Below are positions 9,308 through 18,813 of a stretch of DNA of 64,000 nucleotides, one piece after another. The stretch is from Campylobacter concisus (GTDB lineage: Bacteria; Campylobacterota; Campylobacteria; Campylobacterales; Campylobacteraceae), in assembly GCF_003048675.2 (NCBI RefSeq), contig NZ_CP060707.1:868001-932000 (forward strand). Reading direction: 5' to 3'. Position 1 is the first letter of the stretch. Each line of letters begins with the position of its first letter. The notes beneath the pieces are model-generated. The model was not told the DNA's origin. It saw nothing but the letters and a program-made list of their open reading frames with translations, and made no database searches. Position numbers and translations under genes: made by a program.

Positions 9308-9405
9308 GAAAAAAATCTTCTCTTTTTCTGGGTAAATTTAAAGTAGTGATTGTATGTAAAATATCTTTAATAACCCATTAATGGCTTTTATTTTTTAAGT
9401 TTTGC

Positions 9406-9415
9406 GTGATATAAT
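9406..9415 (+). promoter_or_regulatory. Promoter -10 of the DAHP synthase gene
   Basis: Extended -10 GTGATATAAT (TATAAT at 9410-9415) lies 35 bases before the start codon, downstream of a T-rich run (ATTTTTTAAGTTTTGC), the usual Campylobacter pattern. Confidence 0.65.
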
Positions 9416-9450
9416 CAGCGCTAAATCAAGGTAAAAGATAGGAAAAATTT

Positions 9451-10791
9451 ATGACTTGGAACAGAGATAGTTGGAGAGAATTTAACATCTTGCAACAACC
9501 AACTTATCCAAATTTAAAAGAGCTAAAAGAGGCTGAAGAAAAACTAAAAGCACTTCCGCCTTTGGTATTTGCTGGTGAGGCTAGAAGTCTTAAAAATGAG
9601 CTTGCAAAAGTTTGCAATGGCGAGGCTTTTTTGCTTCAAGGTGGCGACTGCGCTGAGAGCTTTACAAATTTTAACGCAAACAACATCAGAGATATGTTTA
9701 AGGTCTTACTTCAAATGGCGATAGTTTTAACCTTTGGCGGTGGCTGTCCAGTGGTCAAAGTAGGCCGCGTAGCAGGGCAGTTTGCAAAGCCTAGAAGTAG
9801 CGATTATGAAGAGGTAAATGGCGTTAAGTTGCCAAGCTATAGAGGTGACATCATAAATGGCTTTGAATTTGACGAAAAGGCTAGAATTGCCGACCCAAAA
9901 CGCATGATAGAGGCCTACTATCAAAGTGCTTCTACGATGAACCTCTTAAGAGCCTTTTCAAGAGGAGGTTTGGCAGACCTTCATCAGGTGCATAAGTGGA
10001 ATTTAGGCTTTGTTAAAAAGCCAGAGATCGGTGAGAAATACGCAAAACTAGCTGATGATCTAACAAAAACTCTATCTTTCATGGCAGCTTGTGGCATCAC
10101 TTCAGCAAACACTCCAGCGATAAATCAAACAGCAGTCTATACATCTCACGAGGCACTGCTTTTGCCTTATGAAGAGGCGCTAACTAGGGTTGATAGCCTT
10201 AGTGGCGAGTGGTATGACTGCTCGGCTCACATGCTTTGGATAGGCGAGAGAACGCGCGGCATAAACGACGCTCACGTGCATTTTTTAAGCGGCGTTAAAA
10301 ATCCTATCGGCGTTAAGATTGGACCAAGCGCAAAAGCTGAAGACGTCGTCGCACTCGCAAATAAGCTAAATCCAGAAAATGAAGCTGGCAGACTAAATGT
10401 GATAATCAGAATGGGCGCTGATAAGATTGGCGAAAATTTACCAAAAATTTTAAGAGAGCTAAAGCGCGAGGGGCTAAATATCGTTTATAGCATCGATCCT
10501 ATGCATGGCAATACCGTTAAAGCCTCGAACAACTACAAAACTCGTGAATTTAGTAAAATTTTAAGCGAGGTTAGAAGCTTTTTTGAAATTCACAAAGCTG
10601 AGGGCACAAGAGCAGGTGGCGTGCATCTTGAGATGACTGGCAAAGATGTGACAGAGTGCACCGGTGGCGCGCTAAACATCACTGAAAGCTCGCTAAAAGA
10701 GAGATATGAGACGCAGTGCGATCCAAGACTAAATGCTGATCAGGCTTTAGAGCTTGCATTTTTGATGGCTGATCTAGTTAAAAAAGCTTAA
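9451..10791 (+). CDS. Class II 3-deoxy-7-phosphoheptulonate (DAHP) synthase
   Basis: First step of the shikimate pathway: phosphoenolpyruvate plus erythrose 4-phosphate to DAHP. It is clearly the plant-like class II enzyme, starting [19 protein letters not shown] and carrying [12 protein letters not shown], the [14 protein letters not shown] motif, [18 protein letters not shown] and the metal-site region [14 protein letters not shown]. 446 residues is full length. Campylobacter uses this class in place of AroF/G/H. aroB is further along in the window, not adjacent. Confidence 0.95.
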   Translation: MTWNRDSWREFNILQQPTYPNLKELKEAEEKLKALPPLVFAGEARSLKNELAKVCNGEAFLLQGGDCAESFTNFNANNIRDMFKVLLQMAIVLTFGGGCPVVKVGRVAGQFAKPRSSDYEEVNGVKLPSYRGDIINGFEFDEKARIADPKRMIEAYYQSASTMNLLRAFSRGGLADLHQVHKWNLGFVKKPEIGEKYAKLADDLTKTLSFMAACGITSANTPAINQTAVYTSHEALLLPYEEALTRVDSLSGEWYDCSAHMLWIGERTRGINDAHVHFLSGVKNPIGVKIGPSAKAEDVVALANKLNPENEAGRLNVIIRMGADKIGENLPKILRELKREGLNIVYSIDPMHGNTVKASNNYKTREFSKILSEVRSFFEIHKAEGTRAGGVHLEMTGKDVTECTGGALNITESSLKERYETQCDPRLNADQALELAFLMADLVKKA

Positions 10792-10815
10792 AATTTATAA
10801 AATTTGGAGAAAAAT

Positions 10816-11778
10816 ATGGCAAATATTTATGATCTAATAGTAGTTGGCGGCGGACCTTGTGGCATAGCTAGCGTAGTTGAGGCTAAAAGAAATGGCTTAA
10901 GTAATGTTTTACTCCTTGAAAAAGGCGACAACCACAGCCAGACTATAAGAAAATTTTATAAAGATAATAAACGCGTGGATAAAGAGTATAAAGGGCAAGA
11001 TAGCACGATACATGGGCTAGTTTCGTTTGAAGATGGCACAAAAGAGAGCACGCTTGATTATTTTGACAAGCTACTTGACTCTGAGAATATCGAGGCTTTT
11101 TTTAATTCTGAGGTTGAAAGCGTAAAAAAAGAGGGCGAAATCTTTAAAGTAACTACCTCAAAAGCTGTCTATGAAGCCAAAAACGTGATGGTCTCTATCG
11201 GCAAAATGGGACGACCAAACAAGCCTGATTATAAGATCCCGCCATCACTAAATTCAGTTGTAAATTTTAACCTTGATAACTGCACAAACGGCGAAAAAGT
11301 GCTAGTTGTGGGTGGTGGCAACTCTGCGGTTGAGTACGCTATCGAGCTTTGCCAGTACAACAAAACGACGATCGCTTACAGAAAAGATAAATTTAGCCGT
11401 GTAAATGAGACAAATTTAACCGCTCTTTGGGAGCTTGAGAAGCACAATAAGATAAAAGTAAGGCTAAATCACGATATAACCGAGATCGATAACGAATCAG
11501 GCAAGGTAAGAGTGCATTATGAAAATGGCAAAATTCGTGTCTATGACAGGGTTGTTTATGCGATCGGTGGCTCAAGTCCGGTTGATTTTTTACAAAAATG
11601 TCAGATAAAAACTGATGAAAAAGGCACTCCGATAGTTGATAGCAGCTACCAAAGCAGCGTGCCAGGACTATATGTGGGAGGCGACATCGTTTTAAAAAAT
11701 GGCGGCTCGATAGTAGTCGGACTAAATCACGCTCATAGCGTCATCAAAGACATCTTAAAAGGCAAGGCACAAGCTTGA
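10816..11778 (+). CDS. YpdA-like NAD(P)H/FAD disulfide reductase
   Basis: 320-residue flavoprotein with an N-terminal FAD motif (VVGGGPCGIA), a central NAD(P)H motif (VVGGGNSAVEYA) and a C-terminal FAD-contact motif (GLYVGGDIVLKNGGSI). It lacks the CxxC pair of thioredoxin reductase. It has the single cysteine inside GGGPCG (Cys15) that is the proposed active site of the bacillithiol-disulfide reductase YpdA, which makes it a YpdA-type enzyme. Start chosen at ATG 10816 because TTGGAG before it is the ribosome site; a TTG at 10804 is part of that site. It opens a tightly packed run of eight genes ending at selU. Confidence 0.85.
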   Translation: MANIYDLIVVGGGPCGIASVVEAKRNGLSNVLLLEKGDNHSQTIRKFYKDNKRVDKEYKGQDSTIHGLVSFEDGTKESTLDYFDKLLDSENIEAFFNSEVESVKKEGEIFKVTTSKAVYEAKNVMVSIGKMGRPNKPDYKIPPSLNSVVNFNLDNCTNGEKVLVVGGGNSAVEYAIELCQYNKTTIAYRKDKFSRVNETNLTALWELEKHNKIKVRLNHDITEIDNESGKVRVHYENGKIRVYDRVVYAIGGSSPVDFLQKCQIKTDEKGTPIVDSSYQSSVPGLYVGGDIVLKNGGSIVVGLNHAHSVIKDILKGKAQA

Positions 11779-14027
11779 TAAATAAAATCGCACTAGCTAT
11801 TGTTTGTCTGATAGCTGGCTTTTCTCTCTCATTTTTGAAATTTCAAAAAGAGGACGAGGCGCCAAAAGATACTAATCAAACGATTTATTCTATAAATTTT
11901 GATGATCTTCCTGAAGAAGAGAAGCAAAGATATGTAAGCAAAGACGATCTTTACGAGTATGGCGGCTACATCACGCCAAAAAGCTACATGCAAAATTTTG
12001 TTGATGATAAGGATCTAAATTTATCAGACAATGTTAAAGAGCTTCAAGAGCAAGTGCGCGAGTTAAGCAAAAAAAATGAAATTTTGGCCGCTGATAATGT
12101 CGATATGAGCGAGAAAAATTTAGACTTCATAAGTAAAATTTCAGAGATGAAAAGAAATATCGAAAATGAAAAAAATGAGATAGTAGAAAAAAATCAAAAG
12201 GCTCTTGGCGAGCTTGAGGCGCAACACTTTGAAAATATCCAAGCTTTGACAAAGCGCCTAAATGAAGCGCAAGCTGATATGATAGAGAGTTCAAAGGCCT
12301 ACGAGAAAAAGATAATCGACCTTGAAAATGCGATAAATGACGCTAGAAATGGCGATGAGAGCAAACTTAAAGATGCCAAGGCCAGCTTTAATAAATTTAA
12401 AGAGAGCTTTGAGGCAAACTACACTGCTTTAAAAGAGCAAAATAACGAGCTAAATGCGACACTTGCGCAAAAAGAGGCTCTTATAAAAGAGTATGAAAAA
12501 GCTCAAAGTGAAAAAGATAGAGGCGAGAAAAAAGAAATTTTGCTTTTAAAAGAGGAGATCGAGCGAGTTAAAAATGACGCCGACACTCAAAAATTTAGCT
12601 ACGAAAAAGAGATAAATGCGCTAAATGATGGCTTTGAGACACAAAAGAGCGTTATGGAGGATGAGCTTTCTAAAAAGGCAAACAAGATAATCGATCTGCA
12701 GGAGGCTCTTGAGTCAAACAAGACTGCACTAAAAGATAGAATTTACGAGCTTGAAGAGATCAAGAAAAATTTAAACTCAAAAGATCTAATGGCACAAAGC
12801 TATAATGGCAAAAATTTAGAGCTAAATGCCTCGCTTGCGGCACTTCATAAAAGCTTTGATGATCTAAAACAAAAGAGCCTAAAAAGCGAGCAAGAGAACA
12901 AGCTTGCAAATGAAAATATAAGCTCGCTTAAAAAAGAGCTTGAGAGGGCAAATGCTCTAAATAAAAAGCTTGAAAAGCAAAATTTAGACGCAAACTCAAC
13001 TCTAAATGAGCTAAGTAAAAAGCTAAGTTTAAGCGAAGAGAGCTTTAAAAAGAGCCAAGAGGAGCTAAAAGCACTCGATACAAAGACAACTAAATTTATA
13101 AAAACGCTATTTGATCAAAACCAAACTATCTCTTTGCAGTCACAAAAACTTGGCTCAAACGAGGGCGAGCTAAAGAATTTAATCTCAAAACTTGATCTAA
13201 AAGATGCGAAGATAAAAGAGCTTGAAGAAAATGTCACAAAGACAAGCCAGATGCTCCTCGCCAAGCAAAACGAGCTAGAAACGCAAAAAAGAACGCTAAA
13301 GATCGATATGCAAAACTATGAAATTTTGCGTCAGCAAATAAATATGCTACAAAAAAAGATAGTCGATACCTCAACCTTTTTAACCGACAACAACAAAAGT
13401 GGCGGCAAAAATTTACTAAGCTTGCAAAATGAACTAGAAAATGCAAAACAAAAGCTAAACGAGAGCAATAAGACGATCGAACGGCTAAACTCAAAGATAA
13501 GTGAGCTAAGCTCTAGCGGTCATAAAGGCGGAGCCGTAAATGCCCAGATCATCGAGCTTCAAAAAGATATCGAGCAAAATTTAAACAGACAAGACGAGCT
13601 TGAAAATGAAAATGTAAATTTAAAAAATATCTTACAAGCCACGACAAAGCCTGAAACCCCAACAAAGCTCGTCCTCATCTCTAGCATCGAGTGTGACGAC
13701 ATGGACGCAAAAGACAAGGTCAGCATAATGTGCAAAAACAGAGTGAGCGAGTTTTTACAGAGATTTAACTCAAACTATATGTATGAGATCATCCCGATCG
13801 TGGATAAGAAAAATTTTGTCATCCCATCAAATGTCGCTCAAAATATCAAAAAAGATGACCTTGGCAAGCTAAACAACTACGTAAATTACGGCGTTGGTAA
13901 AGAGCGTGCAAAGGCTGCGGCTGAGCTTATAAAAGAGGAATTTGGCGACTTTGCAAGGATCAGCTTTAGCTCTGAAGTGATCGTAAAAGATGTGACGCGC
14001 GGCTTTATCATCAAGGTTTATAGATGA
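11775..14027 (+). CDS. Large membrane-anchored coiled-coil protein, function unknown
   Basis: 750 residues. An N-terminal hydrophobic segment (about residues 3-21) is followed by a short acidic linker and about 540 residues of continuous charged heptads (about 85-630) rich in Glu, Lys, Leu and Asn. A compact C-terminal domain (about 635-750) contains VSIMCKNRVSEFLQRF and NYGVGKERAKAAAELI. That last stretch resembles the OmpA-like peptidoglycan-binding pattern in which an Arg-Ala helix precedes the last strand, but this is weak. It starts with TTG, whose TTGA overlaps the stop of the YpdA-like gene, and ends in an ATGA overlap with the methylase gene. A scaffold between membrane and wall is plausible; the family is not recognised. 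Confidence 0.7.
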   Translation: MINKIALAIVCLIAGFSLSFLKFQKEDEAPKDTNQTIYSINFDDLPEEEKQRYVSKDDLYEYGGYITPKSYMQNFVDDKDLNLSDNVKELQEQVRELSKKNEILAADNVDMSEKNLDFISKISEMKRNIENEKNEIVEKNQKALGELEAQHFENIQALTKRLNEAQADMIESSKAYEKKIIDLENAINDARNGDESKLKDAKASFNKFKESFEANYTALKEQNNELNATLAQKEALIKEYEKAQSEKDRGEKKEILLLKEEIERVKNDADTQKFSYEKEINALNDGFETQKSVMEDELSKKANKIIDLQEALESNKTALKDRIYELEEIKKNLNSKDLMAQSYNGKNLELNASLAALHKSFDDLKQKSLKSEQENKLANENISSLKKELERANALNKKLEKQNLDANSTLNELSKKLSLSEESFKKSQEELKALDTKTTKFIKTLFDQNQTISLQSQKLGSNEGELKNLISKLDLKDAKIKELEENVTKTSQMLLAKQNELETQKRTLKIDMQNYEILRQQINMLQKKIVDTSTFLTDNNKSGGKNLLSLQNELENAKQKLNESNKTIERLNSKISELSSSGHKGGAVNAQIIELQKDIEQNLNRQDELENENVNLKNILQATTKPETPTKLVLISSIECDDMDAKDKVSIMCKNRVSEFLQRFNSNYMYEIIPIVDKKNFVIPSNVAQNIKKDDLGKLNNYVNYGVGKERAKAAAELIKEEFGDFARISFSSEVIVKDVTRGFIIKVYR

Positions 14028-14731
14028 TCTTAGCCCAGCTTGAAAATGGCTATCGCTACAACAGCGATACGCTCGTTCTTTATGATTTTATTTGCGCGAG
14101 CTTTGGCGAAATTTCTGGTAGAGTTTTGGACGTTGGAGCAGGGTGCGGGATACTTGGACTTTTGATTAAGCGTGACTTTAAAAAGATAGATCTAAGTATG
14201 CTTGACATTTTGGAGCTAAATAGCGAAATTTCAATCTTTAACGCAAATAGCAACTGCCTAGAGGCTAGAGCCATAACGGCTGATTTTGCAAATTTTAAAG
14301 ATAGTGAGAAATTTGATCTAATAATCTCAAATCCGCCTTTTTATCATGACGGTGTTACAAAAAGCCAAAATGAGCACATAAAAGTTAGCAGATATGCAAG
14401 CTCGCTAAATTTAAAGGATTTTATAAGAGGCATAAGCGTAAATTTAAAGCCACATAAAAGGGCGTTTTTTTGCTATGCGCCAGATGATCTTAGCGAGATA
14501 GTGGCTTGCTTAAAAGAGTATAAGCTAAATTTGGTGAGCTTAAAATTTATCCATACCAAAAAGGATAAGCCAGCAAATTTGGCTTTGCTTGAAGTGCGAA
14601 ACAACTCAAGCTCAAAGCTAAAAGTCCTGCCGCCTCTTGTGATGAGCGAGGATGGCGCGCACACGAAAGAGGCAAGCGAGATCTTTAAAAAAGCAGATAC
14701 AAACAGCATCTCTTACAAGGAGATCGCGTGA
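14024..14731 (+). CDS. TrmN6-like tRNA1(Val) adenine-N6 methyltransferase
   Basis: 235-residue SAM-dependent methylase. The start YNSDTLVLYDFI is like the YfiC/TrmN6 family, with the SAM motif DVGAGCGILGLLIK (about residues 42-55) and the N6-adenine motif NPPFYHDG (about 105-112). In E. coli the family modifies A37 of tRNA-Val1. The protein overlaps its neighbours by ATGA at the start and GTGA at the end, so it is translated within the operon. The specific target is inferred from the family. Confidence 0.85.
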   Translation: MILAQLENGYRYNSDTLVLYDFICASFGEISGRVLDVGAGCGILGLLIKRDFKKIDLSMLDILELNSEISIFNANSNCLEARAITADFANFKDSEKFDLIISNPPFYHDGVTKSQNEHIKVSRYASSLNLKDFIRGISVNLKPHKRAFFCYAPDDLSEIVACLKEYKLNLVSLKFIHTKKDKPANLALLEVRNNSSSKLKVLPPLVMSEDGAHTKEASEIFKKADTNSISYKEIA

Positions 14732-15093
14732 GGGCTGATGGTTTTAGCTATGAGTTTGATCCTAGCTTTTGCGAGAGTTGCGGGGGCAAATGCTGCACTG
14801 GCGAGAGCGGCTACATCTGGATAGATGAGGGTGAAATTTTAAAATTTTGTGCCGCTTTTGGTATGCCAAAAGATGAGTTTGAGAGCAAATTTTTAATACG
14901 TGTCGGGCTTAGGCGAAGCATAAAAGAAAAGCCTTATGATGACGGTTTTGCTTGCATATTTTTTGATGAGAAAAATAAAAACTGCTCGGTCTATGAGCTA
15001 AGACCTAAGCAGTGCAGGACATTTCCGTTTTGGGATTATTTTAAAAAAAATTTAAAGGAGCTAAGAGCAGAATGCATTGGCGTAAAATTTTAA
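14728..15093 (+). CDS. YkgJ-family cysteine-cluster protein
   Basis: 121 residues with the family cysteine pattern: FCESCGGKCCTG near the N-terminus, then CIFFDEKNKNCSVYELRPKQC, which suggests a bound zinc or iron-sulfur cluster. The biochemical role of the family is not established. It starts with GTG overlapping the previous stop (GTGA) and overlaps the next gene by 22 bases. Confidence 0.85.
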   Translation: MRADGFSYEFDPSFCESCGGKCCTGESGYIWIDEGEILKFCAAFGMPKDEFESKFLIRVGLRRSIKEKPYDDGFACIFFDEKNKNCSVYELRPKQCRTFPFWDYFKKNLKELRAECIGVKF

Positions 15094-16334
15094 TAATTTT
15101 TATAAGCGTATTTTTTAGCACACATCTGCTTGCAGATGATAACAAAAGTGTAAATTTACGCCTAATGCAAGCTCTCATCTCGCAAGATAGTGGCGATGTA
15201 AATGCTAGCATCCAGACCTATCTTGGGCTTTTTAAAGAGACAAATCAAAAGACCTATCTAAAAGAGGCGATCAAGCTAGCCTTTGCTACAAAAAATGAAA
15301 ATTTAGATAGTCTCATGGCTGAGGGCGAAAAGAGTTTAAAAGATGATAGCGATTTTATCAGGATCAAGGTTGCAAATTTAGTCAATCTCTCTAAGCTAAA
15401 CGAGGCAAAAGAGCTGATGCAAGAGCTTGCCACAAAAGAGCCAAATGCTCAAAATTTGCTCATGCTTGGCACCATTTGCATGATGCAAAATGATACGGTA
15501 ACGGCGCTAAAATACTTTGAAGAGGCATACTCGCTAAAGCCTGAAGAGGAGAATTTACTCCGCATCGTTGATATCCTTTTAAACCGCATGGATAATGTAA
15601 ATGATGCGACAAAATACCTCGAGAAATTCCGTGAGGAGCAGGGCTGCACTCAAAAGACATGTGAGCTTTTGGCTGAAATTTACTCTCAGCAAAGAAATTT
15701 CCCAAAGGTGATCGAACTTTTTGAAGAGATCTACGACATCACTCACGACACATCTTATCTTGACAAGATCGTGCAGTATTTTGTCTATGCTAAAAATTAC
15801 AAAGCGGCTATTGAAATTTTGAAAAAATATGGCTACAACGACGCCACGCTGATGGATCTCTACGCTGCTACTGGAAATTTTGGCGATGCATACGTTTTGG
15901 CTGTTAAAATTTATAATGACAGCAGGGATCTAAATTTCTTGGCAAAGGCCGCCATCTACGAGTATGAGATGAACAAAGATAGCCTAGATGAGAAAAAAAT
16001 CACTGATATCTTAGATAAATTTGAAGTTAGCGTTCCAAAGCTTAATAACGATATGTTTTTTAACTACTACGGCTACTTGCTAATTGATCATGAGATAGAC
16101 CCAAGAAAGGGTGTGGAGATGGTGCAAAAAGCGCTTGAGATCTCGCCAGACTCGCCTTACTATGAGGACTCGCTAGCGTGGGGGTACTTCAAGCTTGGCG
16201 AGTGCAAAAAGGCAAAGGGCATAATGATTCACGCGATGAAAGATGTTGATTTTAGGACTTCAAAAGAGGCAAAAGAGCACCTACATCTAATCGAGCGCTG
16301 CATAATAAATTTAAACAAAAGGCTTAAAAAATGA
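15072..16334 (+). CDS. Exported TPR-repeat protein
   Basis: 420 residues. A signal peptide ([19 protein letters not shown]) leads into a helical solenoid with TPR-like repeats, for example [30 protein letters not shown] and the final [21 protein letters not shown] region. It is probably a periplasmic or outer-membrane-facing protein-protein scaffold. The long overlap with the YkgJ gene and the ATGA overlap with trpC show it belongs to the same operon. No enzymatic motif is seen. Confidence 0.8.
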   Translation: MHWRKILIIFISVFFSTHLLADDNKSVNLRLMQALISQDSGDVNASIQTYLGLFKETNQKTYLKEAIKLAFATKNENLDSLMAEGEKSLKDDSDFIRIKVANLVNLSKLNEAKELMQELATKEPNAQNLLMLGTICMMQNDTVTALKYFEEAYSLKPEEENLLRIVDILLNRMDNVNDATKYLEKFREEQGCTQKTCELLAEIYSQQRNFPKVIELFEEIYDITHDTSYLDKIVQYFVYAKNYKAAIEILKKYGYNDATLMDLYAATGNFGDAYVLAVKIYNDSRDLNFLAKAAIYEYEMNKDSLDEKKITDILDKFEVSVPKLNNDMFFNYYGYLLIDHEIDPRKGVEMVQKALEISPDSPYYEDSLAWGYFKLGECKKAKGIMIHAMKDVDFRTSKEAKEHLHLIERCIINLNKRLKK

Positions 16335-17116
16335 TACTTGATGAGATCATAAAAAAGACAAAAGAGGATCTAAAAAAGCGAAAAGCTGACTATCCACAAG
16401 AGTGGCTAGGTCGCTCTCTAGCATATAACCCATACGTGCCAAGAGATGTTCTAGGCGCACTTAGATCAAGCAAAGATGAGCCTATAAAGATAATAGCCGA
16501 GATAAAAAAAGCAAGCCCAAGCAAAGGCGTGATAAGAGAGGACTTTGAGCCGATCAAGATCGCTCAGGAGTACGAGCAATATGCAAATGCTTTTAGTATC
16601 CTAACAGAGCCTCACTGGTTTAAGGGCGACATCGAGTATATCACGCAAGTTCGCCGCTACGCCTCAAGGCCTATCCTTAGAAAAGACTTTATCGTTGATA
16701 AGTATCAAATTTTAGAAGCACTTGTTTATGGAGCGGACTTTATCCTGCTCATCGCCAAGGCGCTAACTCAAGGCGAGCTAAAAGAGCTACTTGAGTACGC
16801 GCACCACTTGGGGCTTGAGGTCTTAGTAGAGACCCATGACGCGAGCGATGTGAAAAAGGCGGTCTTTGCAGGAGCAAATATAATAGGGATAAATCATAGA
16901 AATTTAGATGATTTTACGATGGATATGAGCCTTTGTGAGAAGCTCGTGCCGCTTTTGCCAAACGGCAAGATAATAGTCGCTGAAAGCGGACTTTACGAGC
17001 ATGAGCAGCTTTGCGAGCTAAACAAGATCGGAGTTGATGCCTTCTTGATAGGAGAGCATTTCATGAGGCAAGATGATATAAAAAATGCCGTTAAAAAGAT
17101 AAAGGAGGGCGAGTGA
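16331..17116 (+). CDS. trpC: Indole-3-glycerol phosphate synthase
   Basis: Ring-closing step of tryptophan synthesis. This TIM-barrel enzyme of 261 residues shows the catalytic lysine and substrate motifs [39 protein letters not shown] and VAESGL. It is monofunctional and not beside other trp genes; here it sits in an operon of unrelated housekeeping genes. The ATGA overlap with the TPR gene suggests coupled translation. Confidence 0.95.
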   Translation: MILDEIIKKTKEDLKKRKADYPQEWLGRSLAYNPYVPRDVLGALRSSKDEPIKIIAEIKKASPSKGVIREDFEPIKIAQEYEQYANAFSILTEPHWFKGDIEYITQVRRYASRPILRKDFIVDKYQILEALVYGADFILLIAKALTQGELKELLEYAHHLGLEVLVETHDASDVKKAVFAGANIIGINHRNLDDFTMDMSLCEKLVPLLPNGKIIVAESGLYEHEQLCELNKIGVDAFLIGEHFMRQDDIKNAVKKIKEGE

Positions 17117-17601
17117 TGCAGCACCTTTGTGCCCCTTGGAGAAGCGAGTATTTCAGCACAAAAAAAGATAGTTGCGTCTTTTGCGAGATCATAAATTCAA
17201 AAGAGGACGATGAGAAAAATGGCGTGCTTTTTCGTGCTAAGCACTGCTTTGGGATCATGAATTTATACCCATATTCGCCAGGACACTTTATGATCATACC
17301 AAACCATCACACCGACAAGATCGAGGAGCTTGACGAGCAGACGTGGTTTGAGATGAGTAAATTTGTAAGGCTTGGGGTTGAAATTTTAAAGCGCGAGCTT
17401 CACGCGCAAGGCGTAAATATCGGTATGAATTTAGGCAAGGCAGCAGGCGCTGGCATAGCTGAGCACGTGCACTATCACCTTGTACCAAGGTGGAGCGGGG
17501 ATACAAATTTCATCACAACGATCGCCGATGTCAGGGTAAATGGCACGCCGTTTCATCCGCTTTATCAAAAGCTAAAAAAGGCTTTTAGTGGCGTTATTTG
17601 A
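17116..17601 (+). CDS. HIT-family nucleotide hydrolase/transferase
   Basis: 161-residue histidine-triad protein with the active site EHVHYHLVPRW (His-x-His-x-His) and an N-terminal C-x-x-C pair in DSCVFCEI. The length and the WRSEYF start fit the Ap4A phosphorylase/HIT branch. The start is ATG at 17116, which shares a base with the trpC stop (TGATG) and has AGGAGG seven bases ahead; the GTG just before it is too near this site. It overlaps selU by 14 bases. Confidence 0.88.
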   Translation: MQHLCAPWRSEYFSTKKDSCVFCEIINSKEDDEKNGVLFRAKHCFGIMNLYPYSPGHFMIIPNHHTDKIEELDEQTWFEMSKFVRLGVEILKRELHAQGVNIGMNLGKAAGAGIAEHVHYHLVPRWSGDTNFITTIADVRVNGTPFHPLYQKLKKAFSGVI

Positions 17602-18595
17602 GCTTGATATCGAGCAGTGGCTTGAAAAAAGAGGCGAGTTTGAAGTCCTGATAGACGCTAGATCGCCGCATGAGTATGCCTACTCGCACATAAAAGATGC
17701 TCTAAATTTATACGCGCTTGATGATGCTGAGCACAAAGAGGTAGGCACGATCTATAAAAGCGACAGGGCCCTAGCTAAGAGCCTTGGCGCAAAATACATC
17801 TGCAAAAATTTGCAAAATATCATCGACGAGGTCTATAAAAGGGCTAAGGTCGGCTCTGCGATCGGCATCTACTGCGCAAAGGGCGGGCTTAGATCAAGCT
17901 CGGTTGGTTTTGTGCTAAGCATGATAGGATATAGGGTTTTTAGGCTAAATGGCGGCTATAAGGCATATAGAAACCATGTTTTAGAGTTTTTAGAGCGTCC
18001 TTTAAGCACGAAATTTATCACTCTTTTTGGCAACACCGGCTGCTATAAAAGCAAGCTAATAAGGGCACTCTCGCCGTCAATCGACCTTGAAGCGATGGCA
18101 AACCACCTAGGCTCAGTCTTTGGCGCGATAAATGGCGCGCAGCCTAGCCAAAAAAGCTTTGAAGATGCGTTATTTGAGGAGCTTTCTGCACTAAAAGATC
18201 AAATTTGCTTTATCGAGGGCGAGAGCAGAAGGATCGGCTCGCTAACGCTTCCAAAAAGCCTTTATGAGGCGATGCGAAGCGGCATCTGCGTCGAGGTTAG
18301 TGCGAGCTTGGAGAATAGAATTTTTTGCATCACAAGCGACTATAAAAGTGTGGATAAAGCCTTTTTTGATGAGTGCATAAAGAAAATTTCGCCCTTTATT
18401 GACAAAGAGGCCAGAGATGAGGCTGTGGCTAAATTTAATGAAAATGACATCGCCAAAGTGGCTGAAATTTTACTCACAAAATACTACGACAAGGTCTATA
18501 AGAAAAATGAAAACATTAGCGTTTTTGTAAGCTCTGATGATCTTGACGAGGCGGTAAAAAAGCTAAATTTGATAAGAGATGAAGTTAAATTTTAA
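17588..18595 (+). CDS. selU: tRNA 2-selenouridine synthase
   Basis: Exchanges sulfur for selenium at the wobble 2-thiouridine of some tRNAs (SelU/MnmH/YbbB). The N-terminal rhodanese domain has the catalytic cysteine in YCAKGGLRSSS (Cys96) and begins LIDARSPHEYAYSHI. The C-terminal half carries a P-loop-like motif, FGNTGCYKSKLI (about residue 150). This departs from the usual GxTGSGKT in having Cys-Tyr before the lysine. 335 residues is normal. It starts with GTG inside the HIT gene and is the last gene before the repeat array. selD would be needed for function and is not in this window. Confidence 0.88.
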   Translation: MALFELDIEQWLEKRGEFEVLIDARSPHEYAYSHIKDALNLYALDDAEHKEVGTIYKSDRALAKSLGAKYICKNLQNIIDEVYKRAKVGSAIGIYCAKGGLRSSSVGFVLSMIGYRVFRLNGGYKAYRNHVLEFLERPLSTKFITLFGNTGCYKSKLIRALSPSIDLEAMANHLGSVFGAINGAQPSQKSFEDALFEELSALKDQICFIEGESRRIGSLTLPKSLYEAMRSGICVEVSASLENRIFCITSDYKSVDKAFFDECIKKISPFIDKEARDEAVAKFNENDIAKVAEILLTKYYDKVYKKNENISVFVSSDDLDEAVKKLNLIRDEVKF

Positions 18596-18813
18596 ATTTT
18601 TTTGGTGCTTTATTTGGGCTAAATTTCATCTACAAATTTAAATTTGCTCTCTTTGGTTAGGTCAAATTTACTTTTAAATTTAAAATATATTGGTTTTTGC
18701 GCTTAAAAATGGCTTATTTTAAGGCTATTTTTACGCTTCAATATAAAATTTCTTGCTTTTTTTGTGAAATTTCTAGCCAAATTTTCTGGGTTACTGGGTT
18801 AAATTTGGTTACT
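18596..18813. other. Non-coding leader of the repeat array
   Basis: A/T-rich stretch after selU with many AAATTT words and no convincing gene. A frame from 18697 runs through the array only because the 9-mer contains no stop. Near the array the sequence holds two copies of GGTTACTGG and the 12-mer TTAAATTTGGTT (18799-18810), which recurs at the far end of the array. Confidence 0.6.
18799..18810. repeat. Direct repeat flanking the array (left copy)
   Basis: TTAAATTTGGTT occurs at 18799-18810 and again at 19240-19251, bracketing the 9-mer array. It may be the ancestral sequence within which the array grew, or a recombination footprint. Confidence 0.8.

Noticed and set aside
9375..9384. CCATTAATGG palindrome as a terminator or operator
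   Set aside because: Ten-bp palindrome with T-rich tail in the gap between divergent genes; no gene reads into it from the left on the plus strand, and it is short enough for chance.
13234..13494. Minus-strand gene inside the coiled-coil gene
   Set aside because: The translation (repeated Phe, Ala, Arg) is a shadow of the Lys/Glu-rich coiled coil on the plus strand.
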